From: Oscillospiraceae bacterium
GTDB taxonomy: Bacteria; Bacillota_A; Clostridia; Oscillospirales; Ruminococcaceae
DNA length: 6,896 bases
NCBI GenBank assembly: GCA_017848205.1
Contig: JAGDDO010000476.1
Location: 1 to 6,896, forward strand
Direction: 5' to 3'
A model generated the notes under the pieces. That model ran no database searches and was not told the origin of the DNA. It worked only from the letters and a program-made list of their open reading frames with translations. Shown in pieces: positions 1-5,484 of this stretch (within the stretch, counting starts at the first letter, position 1; each line of letters opens with the position of its first letter). A program made the position numbers and the translations under genes.

Positions 1-764
1 GTTCCGTCCGGAGCGGATATCTTCGGATCCTGTACGGTCAGACTGCCGTCTGTCAGAAGTATGAAGTGATTCAGAGCAATGCCGACATCTATCTTCTGAA
101 GATCGCCTGTGCGGTCGCCGATGAATCCTCTGCTGTGCTTAACGTAGAAATGAAAAGCATTTCCGCACTTTACCACGCGCCACGGCTGCTTGTTTACTGC
201 CGAAGGAGCGAGGCGGACAGATTCTATGGCATCTGCAAGTCCGCTGTCAGTTTTTGTGAGAGACTCTGAAAAGCTGTTTTCAAAGAAAAGCTCTGACACC
301 GGTCTGCGTTTGTCAGCCTGTATGGCGGTTCTCATGGTGATCTCTTTTACAGACATCTTTTTCGCAGGATATCCGAGAGGACTTGCACAGTACATACGTT
401 CATCTTCTGCGAGTCCTGCCGCTTTTTCAAACACATCGCGCTTGAAAGTACCGCCTATCCATGTAGTTCCGATACCCAGTGACCATGCGAAAAGAACAAG
501 GTGTTCGAAGGCATATCCGAAGGCCTCTTCGCTGTGCGGTACAGGTCTGACTTTAGCTGCGACATACATGTGTTCGCATGATATTACCGGACTTGAAAGT
601 CCGTTTTTATTACTGTCGAGCAGAACGAATTCAACCGGAATGTTGTAAGGGTTTGTAATTGTCGGTATGAATCGTTTAAGTTCTTCGATGTGTTCCTCTG
701 AAAGCGGGGTGTCATCGAATGTCCGGACGCTTCGCCGGGTCTTTATTGTTTCAAAAATATCCAT
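1..764 (-). CDS. Nitroreductase family protein (TM1586-type), 3' end cut by window edge
   Basis: This is a putative FMN-dependent NAD(P)H oxidoreductase of the nitroreductase superfamily; its substrate is unknown. 254 codons are visible with no stop, so the C-terminus lies off the left edge. The N-terminus MDIFETIKTRRSVRTFDDTPLS (about residues 1-22) is the standard nitroreductase opening, whose RRSVR stretch normally contacts the FMN phosphate. A central WSLGIGTTWIGGTF stretch (94-107) and a second ESVRLAPSAVNKQPWRVV stretch (181-198) repeat the family motif, as expected of the duplicated TM1586-type fold. IDVGIALNHF (225-234) is the usual near-C-terminal segment, so little is probably missing. 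Three in-frame ATGs lie close together (782, 773, 764). The start at 764 is chosen because AAAGGA sits 9 nt upstream. The gene follows the radical SAM gene after 42 nt with no terminator and is probably the last visible gene of the ohrR operon. The family call is firm, the exact role is not. Confidence 0.87.
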   Translation of the reverse strand, partial: MDIFETIKTRRSVRTFDDTPLSEEHIEELKRFIPTITNPYNIPVEFVLLDSNKNGLSSPVISCEHMYVAAKVRPVPHSEEAFGYAFEHLVLFAWSLGIGTTWIGGTFKRDVFEKAAGLAEDERMYCASPLGYPAKKMSVKEITMRTAIQADKRRPVSELFFENSFSESLTKTDSGLADAIESVRLAPSAVNKQPWRVVKCGNAFHFYVKHSRGFIGDRTGDLQKIDVGIALNHFILLTDGSLTVQDPKISAPDG

Positions 765-806
765 TGGTATCATTCCTTTCATACCCGGGATCGGTTTACT
801 GTAGTA

Positions 807-1922
807 TCAGACCGGTACTTTTTCTTTTATCATTTCCTCTATCAGCGATTTCTTTTCGTACAGAACACATCCGCCGGCATGGTCTTCAAAAAGAAGGCCG
901 GTGCTCTGAAGTACTGTGAAAAGCGGAGAATGAAGCGCTTCGAGCAGGGAAGTGTTTTTCACGTTGATATCGGAAAACGGTGAAAACGGACACGGTTCAG
1001 CACCGCCGTGGGAGTTTATATGGAAAAATCCGCGTCCGGCTGCTATGCATCCGCCGGATGTCTTTTCATCGCCAGGGAAAGAAACATAAATCATTTCAGG
1101 ATGTTCCCTGCGGAGAGACTGTATCTGTCCGGCAATGTATTCACGGTGTTCGTCATCCGGAGCAAGATCTTTGCTTTCATCGGTAACGGGAACGTACTCA
1201 ACGTAAAATACTGCCTTGCATCCTTTTTCGTAAAGACCGGAAAGAAAACTCTGTGAGGTGACTTCCCTGTAGTTCCGGGTAGTTACGGTGACTGACGCAC
1301 CGAAGATAAGTCCGCGCTTACGGAACTCATCCATGTTGGACATGAGTCTGTCATAAACGCCTTTGCCGCGGCGGCTGTCGGTCATTTCACGGTCGCCTTC
1401 GATACTCATTACGGGCATCAGATTGCGGCTTTTGTCAAGCAGTTCGAAATAACGCTCATCTATAAAAGTGCCGTTTGTGAATATCGGGAAAAGGATATTC
1501 TGCTTACTGCCTGCCGCTTCAATGACATCTCGTCTGAGCATTGGTTCGCCGCCGGCGAGAATGATAAAGCTTATTCCGATGTCATCGGCTTCGTCGAATA
1601 TTTTAAACCAGTCTTCCGATGTGAGCTGTTTTACCGGCTCGGCATCGACCGTGGCATGATTGCATCTTGAATAGCAGCCTTCGCAGTGAAGATTGCATTT
1701 GCTCGTTATGCTTGCAATAAGAAAAGGAGGAATGTGCTCACCGTTGTTTTCTGCTTTTCTGCGCTTTTTTGAAGCGGTGCGGCTTGCTGCTGCGAATTTC
1801 AGCAGAAACGCACTTTGCTTCGGATTGCTCAGTGTAGCCCTGAGCGATTCAGAAACGATTCTTTCCACACCTTTGGTAAGGTATTCCTGCAGATCGAATT
1901 CAACGGCAGATCGTTCAGCCAT
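807..1922 (-). CDS. Radical SAM protein with SPASM-like cysteine-containing C-terminus, function unknown
   Basis: This is a predicted cytoplasmic 4Fe-4S radical S-adenosylmethionine enzyme whose substrate is not known. From the ATG at 1922 it is 371 aa. The cluster motif CNLHCEGC is at about residues 76-83 (further Cys at 87), GGEP for SAM binding at about 124-127, and a TNGT strand at about 149-152. The C-terminal part carries three more cysteines (about 292 in GGCIAAGRG, 311 in EPCPFSP, 352 in GGCVLYEK). This spacing suggests an auxiliary Fe-S cluster of the SPASM/twitch kind. The first 70 residues are a basic, Ala-rich helical leader ahead of the barrel. A GTG at 1931 could extend the protein by three codons, but it overlaps the preceding stop, and the better Shine-Dalgarno serves the ATG. 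The gene is coupled to the upstream peroxidase gene. I recognise this as a type common in Clostridia without an established function; peptide maturation or cofactor assembly are possibilities only. Confidence 0.9.
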   Translation of the reverse strand: MAERSAVEFDLQEYLTKGVERIVSESLRATLSNPKQSAFLLKFAAASRTASKKRRKAENNGEHIPPFLIASITSKCNLHCEGCYSRCNHATVDAEPVKQLTSEDWFKIFDEADDIGISFIILAGGEPMLRRDVIEAAGSKQNILFPIFTNGTFIDERYFELLDKSRNLMPVMSIEGDREMTDSRRGKGVYDRLMSNMDEFRKRGLIFGASVTVTTRNYREVTSQSFLSGLYEKGCKAVFYVEYVPVTDESKDLAPDDEHREYIAGQIQSLRREHPEMIYVSFPGDEKTSGGCIAAGRGFFHINSHGGAEPCPFSPFSDINVKNTSLLEALHSPLFTVLQSTGLLFEDHAGGCVLYEKKSLIEEMIKEKVPV

Positions 1923-1925
1923 ACT

Positions 1926-1934
1926 GATCACCCC
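1926..1934 (-). promoter_or_regulatory. Shine-Dalgarno GGGGTGATC that decides the radical SAM start
   Basis: GGGGTGATC on the minus strand matches the anti-Shine-Dalgarno complement GAGGTGATC with one mismatch. Its GGGG ends 8 nt before the ATG at 1922. It lies across the last codon and stop of the peroxidase gene, which implies translational coupling. The alternative GTG at 1931 would fall inside this site and has no comparable site of its own. Confidence 0.6.
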
Positions 1935-2476
1935 AGCAGTTCTTCAACAGCTTTTCTTACTTCTTTCATATCTGTTGTAGGTTCAAATCTTGCAACGACC
2001 TTACCTGTTTTGTCTACGAGGAACTTTGTGAAGTTCCACTTGATGTATGCCTTGTCGCCGAACTTCTTGTTGTTCATGTCAGCGAATTTGTTGAGAGCTG
2101 CATTTTTGATTCCGCCGCCGAAACCTGCAAAAGGCTTTTCTGTTGCAAGGAAAGCGAACAGAGGGTCAGCGCTTTCTCCGTTTACATCTATTTTTGCAAA
2201 CTGCGGGAATTCAGTACCGAACTTCAGCTGGCAGAACTGATGTATTTCATCTTCGCTGCCCGGTGCCTGGTTTGCAAACTGATTGCACGGGAAGTCCAGT
2301 ATTTCAAATCCCTTGCCGCGAAGATCACGGTACATTTCTTCAAGAGGTTCGTAATGCGGTGTGAATCCGCAGCCTGTTGCAGTATTAACGATAAGCATTA
2401 CCTTGCCGTTGTATTCATCAAGATCAACATTGTTGCCCTTGCGGTCCTTAACTGTGAAGTCGTATACTGTTTTCAT
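1928..2476 (-). CDS. gpx: Glutathione peroxidase family protein (Cys type, probably thioredoxin-dependent)
   Basis: It reduces hydrogen peroxide or organic hydroperoxides with thiol electrons. The product is 182 aa, a normal bacterial length, with a thioredoxin fold throughout. NTATGCGFTPHYEPLEEMY (31-49) holds the peroxidatic Cys36, encoded by TGC and therefore not selenocysteine. FPCNQFANQAPG (62-73) supplies the catalytic Gln70, and WNFTKFLVD (148-156) supplies Trp148 and Asn149, completing the Cys/Gln/Trp/Asn tetrad. Cys82 lies where thioredoxin-dependent members of the family have the resolving cysteine, which fits an organism that may lack glutathione. The start at 2476 is chosen because AAAGGAG lies 7 nt upstream. 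An ORF extension to 2503 would overlap ohrR and has no ribosome binding site. It is the second gene of the ohrR operon, 13 nt after ohrR, with its Shine-Dalgarno touching the ohrR stop codon. Peroxide induction through OhrR is inferred from this layout. Confidence 0.94.
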   Translation of the reverse strand: MKTVYDFTVKDRKGNNVDLDEYNGKVMLIVNTATGCGFTPHYEPLEEMYRDLRGKGFEILDFPCNQFANQAPGSEDEIHQFCQLKFGTEFPQFAKIDVNGESADPLFAFLATEKPFAGFGGGIKNAALNKFADMNNKKFGDKAYIKWNFTKFLVDKTGKVVARFEPTTDMKEVRKAVEELLG

Positions 2477-2489
2477 AATTATGCTCCTT

Positions 2490-2936
2490 TCAGAATTCGT
2501 CATTGTTGGCTTTTAAAAGTTCGTAAAGCAGTGAATAAAGCTGCTTCGCTTTTTCAGGTTCAAGTTTTACGCATTTACCGACCTGCTGCGGAATGTCCTT
2601 TGCCTTTTCCTGCAGTGCTTTTCCCTCTTCGGTAAGATATATGAGAACAACACGTTCATCTTCCGTGCTGTGCTGTTTTACAAGATAACCGAGAGAGCTC
2701 ATTTTTTTGATGAGCGGGGAAAGGGTGCCGCTGTCCAGCATAAGCCTTCTGCACAGATCGCCGACGGTGATTCCGTCCTGCTCCCACAGAACAAGCATAA
2801 CGATATACTGTGTGTAGGTCAGGTTCAGCTCCTTAAGATACGGAGTGTAGGAACCTGTAACGACTCTTGATGCAGCGTAAAGCGGAAAGCACAGCTGGTT
2901 ATCAAGTTTCATTGCTTCTCTGTAATCGTAATCCAT
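2490..2936 (-). CDS. ohrR: OhrR-type MarR family organic peroxide-sensing repressor
   Basis: This is a dimeric winged-helix repressor that leaves DNA when a reactive cysteine is oxidised by organic hydroperoxide. It is 148 aa, typical of OhrR. LDNQLCFPLYAASR (11-24) contains the sensing Cys16. Tyr20, Tyr30 and Tyr41 match, with a +1 offset, the tyrosines around the sensing Cys in Bacillus OhrR. LTYTQYIVMLVLWE (39-52) and LMLDSGTLSPLIKKM (65-79) form the helix-turn-helix region, and DERVVLIYLT (93-102) is the wing. Cys122 lies 106 residues after Cys16, nearly the spacing of the Cys22/Cys127 pair of Xanthomonas OhrR, so this is probably a 2-Cys sensor; Cys62 is an extra. The start at 2936 follows AAAGGA-CGGTGATC. 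It is the first gene of its operon and is probably autoregulated by the operator over its promoter. The usual partner ohr is not in the window; a glutathione peroxidase takes its place. Confidence 0.92.
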   Translation of the reverse strand: MDYDYREAMKLDNQLCFPLYAASRVVTGSYTPYLKELNLTYTQYIVMLVLWEQDGITVGDLCRRLMLDSGTLSPLIKKMSSLGYLVKQHSTEDERVVLIYLTEEGKALQEKAKDIPQQVGKCVKLEPEKAKQLYSLLYELLKANNDEF

Positions 2937-2960
2937 AAGATCACCGTCCTTTATATTGTT

Positions 2961-2975
2961 TACAATTATATTGTA
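2961..2975. promoter_or_regulatory. Predicted OhrR operator
   Basis: TACAATTATATTGTA is an imperfect palindrome with 6-bp arms around a 3-bp centre. It is nearly identical to the Bacillus subtilis OhrR operator half-pair (TACAATT-AATTGTA, from memory of that system). It covers the -10 box of the ohrR promoter, so binding would block RNA polymerase. A second, overlapping dyad ATTGTTTACAAT (2955-2966) shares one half-site and may extend the site. Confidence 0.8.
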
Positions 2976-2998
2976 TCACACATAATTTGATCTGTCAA
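2970..2998 (-). promoter_or_regulatory. Sigma-A promoter of the ohrR operon
   Basis: On the minus strand, TTGACA (2993-2998) is followed by a 17-bp spacer and TACAAT (2970-2975). The -35 box is a perfect consensus and the -10 box has one mismatch. Transcription should start near 2963, giving a leader of about 26 nt before the ohrR ATG. A/T tracts just upstream (3004-3019) could act as an UP element. The overlap with the OhrR operator predicts strong expression when repression is lifted. Confidence 0.85.
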
Positions 2999-3019
2999 GC
3001 ATATTCTGAAAATTTTTTA

Positions 3020-3162
3020 GGGAACACTGATTTAAAGAAAAACCAGCATATCATGACGTAAATACGTAAGTCATGATATGCCGGTAAGGGTTAGAAGATA
3101 TTTACAGATCAGCGGGGCACGGGGGTCTCCCCGCGGTCTTTCTGTCAGGAATCAGTGTTTCC
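3020..3162. repeat. MITE-like 143-bp element with terminal inverted repeats
   Basis: The left end GGGAACACTGATT (3020-3032) and the complement of the right end, GGAAACACTGATT (3150-3162), match at 12 of 13 positions. Both ends are flanked outside by TTA (3017-3019 and 3163-3165), a possible 3-bp target duplication. No coding frame of note lies inside. The interior has the long hairpin at 3046-3081 and a GC-rich hairpin (GCGGGG 3112-3117 with CCCCGC 3129-3134). The right end abuts the stop codon of the DXS-like gene. A small non-autonomous transposon is the best reading. The alternative is a plain intergenic region whose outer arms pair by design around the terminator. Confidence 0.5.
3034..3085 (-). 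terminator. Rho-independent terminator of the merR/DXS-like operon
   Basis: On the minus strand, a perfect 12-bp stem GCATATCATGAC / GTCATGATATGC (3070-3081 and 3046-3057), extended by 3 bp beyond one mismatch, is followed directly by TTTTTCTTT (3034-3042). The T run occurs only in this direction. It lies about 80 nt after the stop of the DXS-like gene and shields the ohrR promoter from read-through. Confidence 0.85.
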
Positions 3163-4908
3163 TTAAAATATATCGCTGTATATCTGTTCCGGTGTAAGGT
3201 GGTTTGCTTTGAGAACGTCTTCCACGGAGTAACGGTCAATGAATTCCTTTTTAAGGCCGTAGCACCATACCTTTACGTCGGAAGATCCGTAGCAGCGAGC
3301 TATCTTTTCGCCGAATCCGCCGTCGAGTATGCCGTCTTCGAGTGTGATGACTTTATCGTGGTTCTTTTTGAGGTCATCAAGTAAAGCCTCATCGATACCG
3401 GTAATGAAACGCGGGTTGATAAGTGTCGGGGCAGTGCCTGTTTTCTTTTCGATAAGTTCTGCAAGATCCTCGCCCATCTGGTAGAAGTCGCCGAGTGCTA
3501 TAATTGCAGTCTTTTCGCCCTGCTTTGTGATCTTGTAGCGGTTGAGGTCGCTGTAATCAGTGTCGGCAGGCTTGTCTGAATGATGAACACCGTTGCACGG
3601 TATACGAATTGCAACAGGATGCTTCGTCTGTTCGATGCTCCAGTCCAGCATTGCAAAGTATTCCTCGCAGTTTGTCGGTGCAAGATATACGAGGTTCGGT
3701 ATGTTTGACATCATTGCAATGTCGAATATTCCGAGATGTGTGATGTCGTTCATTCCGTAGACTGATGCAGTGTTGACAAGCAGTGTAGCCGGATTTGAGT
3801 TTATGCACAGATCCTGTGAAAGCTGGTCGTATGTACGCTGGAAAAAGCTTGAATGTGTTGCAAGCACCGGCTTTCCGCCGTTTTTGGCAATGCCGGATGC
3901 CATTGCAACGGCATGTTCTTCGGCAATACCTACGTCAACATACTGTTTTCCGGCTTCCTTTCTCTTTTCCTCAGTAAATCCGATGCTTACCGGAACGGCT
4001 GCGACCATTGTCACAACGCTCCTGTCGGCTTTCATCTTCTTTAAAAGGAAGTCGCAGGTCATGTCGCCGTAGTTTTCACCGCCGCCCTGCCAGAGCGCAT
4101 CGCCTGTTTCAGGATCGAACGGCATGTGCCAGTGCCAGTTTTCCTTTTCAGTTTCTGCCGGCTTGTATCCCTTGCCCTTTTCAGTGTGTATATGTACAAC
4201 TGTCGGATGATCAGTGTCCTTGACTTCAGAGAATGCCTTTACAAGAGCGGAAACATCATTTCCGTCTTCAACATAGCGGTAGTCAAATCCGAGTGCACGG
4301 AACAGATTGCATTCAGCCTTTCCGTTTGTTTCACGGAGAAGTCTGAGATTTCCGTAAAGACCGCCGTGGTTTTCAGCTATGGACATACCGTTGTCATTTA
4401 CAACGACAATGAAATTGCTGTCCAGTTCCAGAGCGTAGTCGAGGCCTTCAAGTGCTTCGCCGCCGCTTAATGATCCGTCACCGATTATTGCAATGACATT
4501 TCCCTTTTCGCCTTTCAGGTCACGGCTTTTTGCAAGTCCGCATGCAAGACTTACAGATGTTGATGTATGTCCTACATTGAAGAAGTCGTGCTCGCTTTCA
4601 TCCGGATTGGTGTATCCTGAAACATCGCCGAAGTGTGCGTCGTCAAAATATGCTTCCTTACGACCTGTAAGGATCTTGTGAGTGTAGCACTGATGTGAAA
4701 CGTCGAACACGAATTTATCCTTAGGTGAATCAAATACGTAGTGAAGTGCTATTGTTGCTTCAACTATACCGAAGTTAGGACCGAAGTGTCCGCCGCGCTT
4801 TGAAAGACGGTTCATAAGTCCGCTTCGTATTTCTGATGCAAGTGTTGTAAGCTGTTCGTTGTCAAGTTTCTTTACGTCTGCCGGTGAATTGATGTTTTCG
4901 ATTATCAT
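3163..4908 (-). CDS. dxs: DXS-like thiamine-diphosphate enzyme (1-deoxy-D-xylulose-5-phosphate synthase family, divergent)
   Basis: True DXS joins pyruvate and glyceraldehyde 3-phosphate into DXP, the precursor of isoprenoids, thiamine and pyridoxal. This 581-aa member is shorter than usual (about 620). The N-terminal half has RGGHFGPNFG (38-47, His41), FDVSHQCYTHK (68-78, His72) and the thiamine diphosphate/Mg motif GDG (143-145) to NDN (171-173). The transketolase-like central part has VGIAEEHA (326-333, catalytic Glu330), QRTYDQ (357-362, Arg358) and THLG (390-393, His391). Residues 460-581 form the C-terminal domain. Two features are odd: the canonical DRAG..G.DG.TH.G block reads NTASVYGMNDITHLG (379-393), and the canonical YPRG reads IPCNG (436-440). 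The equivalents of E. coli Arg420 and Arg478, which bind substrate phosphate, are therefore absent. It may still be DXS or may use another acceptor. AAAAGGGG lies 6 nt before the ATG at 4908, overlapping the end of the MerR gene. Confidence 0.88.
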   Translation of the reverse strand: MIIENINSPADVKKLDNEQLTTLASEIRSGLMNRLSKRGGHFGPNFGIVEATIALHYVFDSPKDKFVFDVSHQCYTHKILTGRKEAYFDDAHFGDVSGYTNPDESEHDFFNVGHTSTSVSLACGLAKSRDLKGEKGNVIAIIGDGSLSGGEALEGLDYALELDSNFIVVVNDNGMSIAENHGGLYGNLRLLRETNGKAECNLFRALGFDYRYVEDGNDVSALVKAFSEVKDTDHPTVVHIHTEKGKGYKPAETEKENWHWHMPFDPETGDALWQGGGENYGDMTCDFLLKKMKADRSVVTMVAAVPVSIGFTEEKRKEAGKQYVDVGIAEEHAVAMASGIAKNGGKPVLATHSSFFQRTYDQLSQDLCINSNPATLLVNTASVYGMNDITHLGIFDIAMMSNIPNLVYLAPTNCEEYFAMLDWSIEQTKHPVAIRIPCNGVHHSDKPADTDYSDLNRYKITKQGEKTAIIALGDFYQMGEDLAELIEKKTGTAPTLINPRFITGIDEALLDDLKKNHDKVITLEDGILDGGFGEKIARCYGSSDVKVWCYGLKKEFIDRYSVEDVLKANHLTPEQIYSDIF

Positions 4909-4911
4909 TAT

Positions 4912-5319
4912 TTACCCCTTTTCTGAACTGCAGCCGCAGGTGTCTGATTCCCAGTCGAGCACACCCGTCTTAACTGCGTTTTCGTATACTCTTATCTTGT
5001 GGTTCATTTTTTCAAGTGCAGTGTCACATTTCTGACGTTCAGCAAGAATACGCTCTCTTGCCTCCTTCAGAAGTTCGCATCGCGCCGCAATGGTGCTGTC
5101 GCCTTCCTTGAAGAGCCTTACATATTCTATAAGCAGTTCGATAGGCATTCCTGCGCTTCGAAAGCAGGTAGCCATTTCGACCCATCCGATATCTTCGTCG
5201 GTATAGTCACGTATTCCGCCGGATGTACGGTGTACCTCCGGTATAACACCTACGCGCTCATAATACCGGAGTGTATCCGGACTGATGCTGAATCTGCTGC
5301 AAACTTCTTTGATAGTCAT
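4912..5319 (-). CDS. MerR family regulator, AdhR/NmlR-like (carbonyl/electrophile stress type)
   Basis: This 135-aa transcription factor underwinds promoters with long spacers to activate them. MTIKEVCSRFSISPDTLRYYERVGVIPEVHRTSGGIRDYTDEDI (1-44) is the MerR winged helix-turn-helix. MATCFRSAGMPIELLIEYVRLF (49-70) follows, with Cys52 at the position of the redox/electrophile-sensing Cys of Bacillus AdhR (and of Cys54 in NmlR). Residues about 82-115 form the dimerisation coiled coil. The tail CGC (128-130) adds two more thiols. It lacks the cysteine metal site of CueR/ZntR-type regulators. The start at 5319 is chosen from AAGGAG 8 nt upstream; an upstream ATG in the same frame (5370) lies inside the promoter. 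It is transcribed first, and its stop lies 3 nt before the DXS-like start, so the two proteins are made together. Autoregulation is inferred from the palindrome in its own promoter. Confidence 0.87.
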   Translation of the reverse strand: MTIKEVCSRFSISPDTLRYYERVGVIPEVHRTSGGIRDYTDEDIGWVEMATCFRSAGMPIELLIEYVRLFKEGDSTIAARCELLKEARERILAERQKCDTALEKMNHKIRVYENAVKTGVLDWESDTCGCSSEKG

Positions 5320-5349
5320 GCAGATCACTCCTTTGAATGACTTTTCTAT

Positions 5350-5380
5350 ATTATATAGTCTGGAGTTCACTCCAAGTCAA
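5350..5380 (-). promoter_or_regulatory. MerR-type promoter with 19-bp spacer and operator palindrome
   Basis: On the minus strand, TTGACT (5375-5380) and TATAAT (5350-5355) are separated by 19 bp, the over-long spacing typical of MerR-controlled promoters. The spacer contains the perfect palindrome TGGAGT-GA-ACTCCA (5361-5374), and the surrounding CTTGGAGTGAACTCCAG resembles known MerR-family operators. Transcription should start near 5343, about 24 nt before the MerR ATG. A TATATA two bases further upstream would give a 17-bp spacer, but it fits the consensus less well. Confidence 0.85.
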
Positions 5381-5414
5381 GGGATTTAATCAAACTTTGG
5401 ACGAATATACAAAA

Positions 5415-5427
5415 GGGACGCTGATCT
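5415..5427. repeat. Possible solo or degenerate end of the MITE-like element
   Basis: GGGACGCTGATCT resembles the left end at 3020 (GGGAACACTGATTT), with one base missing and two transitions. The 11-mer CGCTGATCTGT here (5419-5429) also occurs inverted inside that element (3104-3114). Both copies lie just downstream of a terminator. No partner end is seen near 5415, so this may be a remnant or chance. Confidence 0.25.
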
Positions 5428-5435
5428 GTTGTAGT

Positions 5436-5479
5436 AAATAAACAAGGGAATGCCGGTTTGTGAATAAATCGACATTCCC
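5436..5479 (-). terminator. Rho-independent terminator of the thiH-tenI operon
   Basis: On the minus strand, a 10-bp stem GGGAATGTCG / CGGCATTCCC (5470-5479 and 5446-5455, one G-U pair) with a 14-nt loop is followed by TTGTTTATTT. It begins 5 nt after the tenI stop codon and separates the thiamine genes from the MerR promoter. Confidence 0.85.
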
Positions 5480-5484
5480 TCTTG

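Noticed and set aside
190..648. A 152-codon plus-strand ORF opposite the nitroreductase gene
   Set aside because: It is antisense to a well-supported nitroreductase frame, has no ribosome binding site and encodes a low-complexity Ser-rich product; a shadow frame.
1929..1931. GTG at 1931 as start of the radical SAM gene
   Set aside because: The Shine-Dalgarno GGGGTGATC fits the ATG at 1922, and the GTG falls inside that site.
1815..2240. A 141-codon plus-strand ORF across the radical SAM/peroxidase junction
   Set aside because: It is antisense to two clear genes and has no recognisable domain or start signal.
1928..2476. Selenocysteine in the glutathione peroxidase
   Set aside because: The catalytic codon is TGC, an ordinary cysteine; no in-frame TGA is present.
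2477..2503. N-terminal extension of the peroxidase by nine codons
   Set aside because: It would overlap ohrR with no ribosome site, whereas AAAGGAG sits 7 nt before the ATG at 2476.
3112..3134. GC-rich hairpin as the terminator of the DXS-like gene
   Set aside because: The stem is only 5-6 bp and no T run follows on either strand; the hairpin at 3046-3081 with its T run is far better.
4126..4470. A 114-codon plus-strand ORF inside the DXS-like gene
   Set aside because: It is antisense to conserved DXS motifs; no independent coding evidence.
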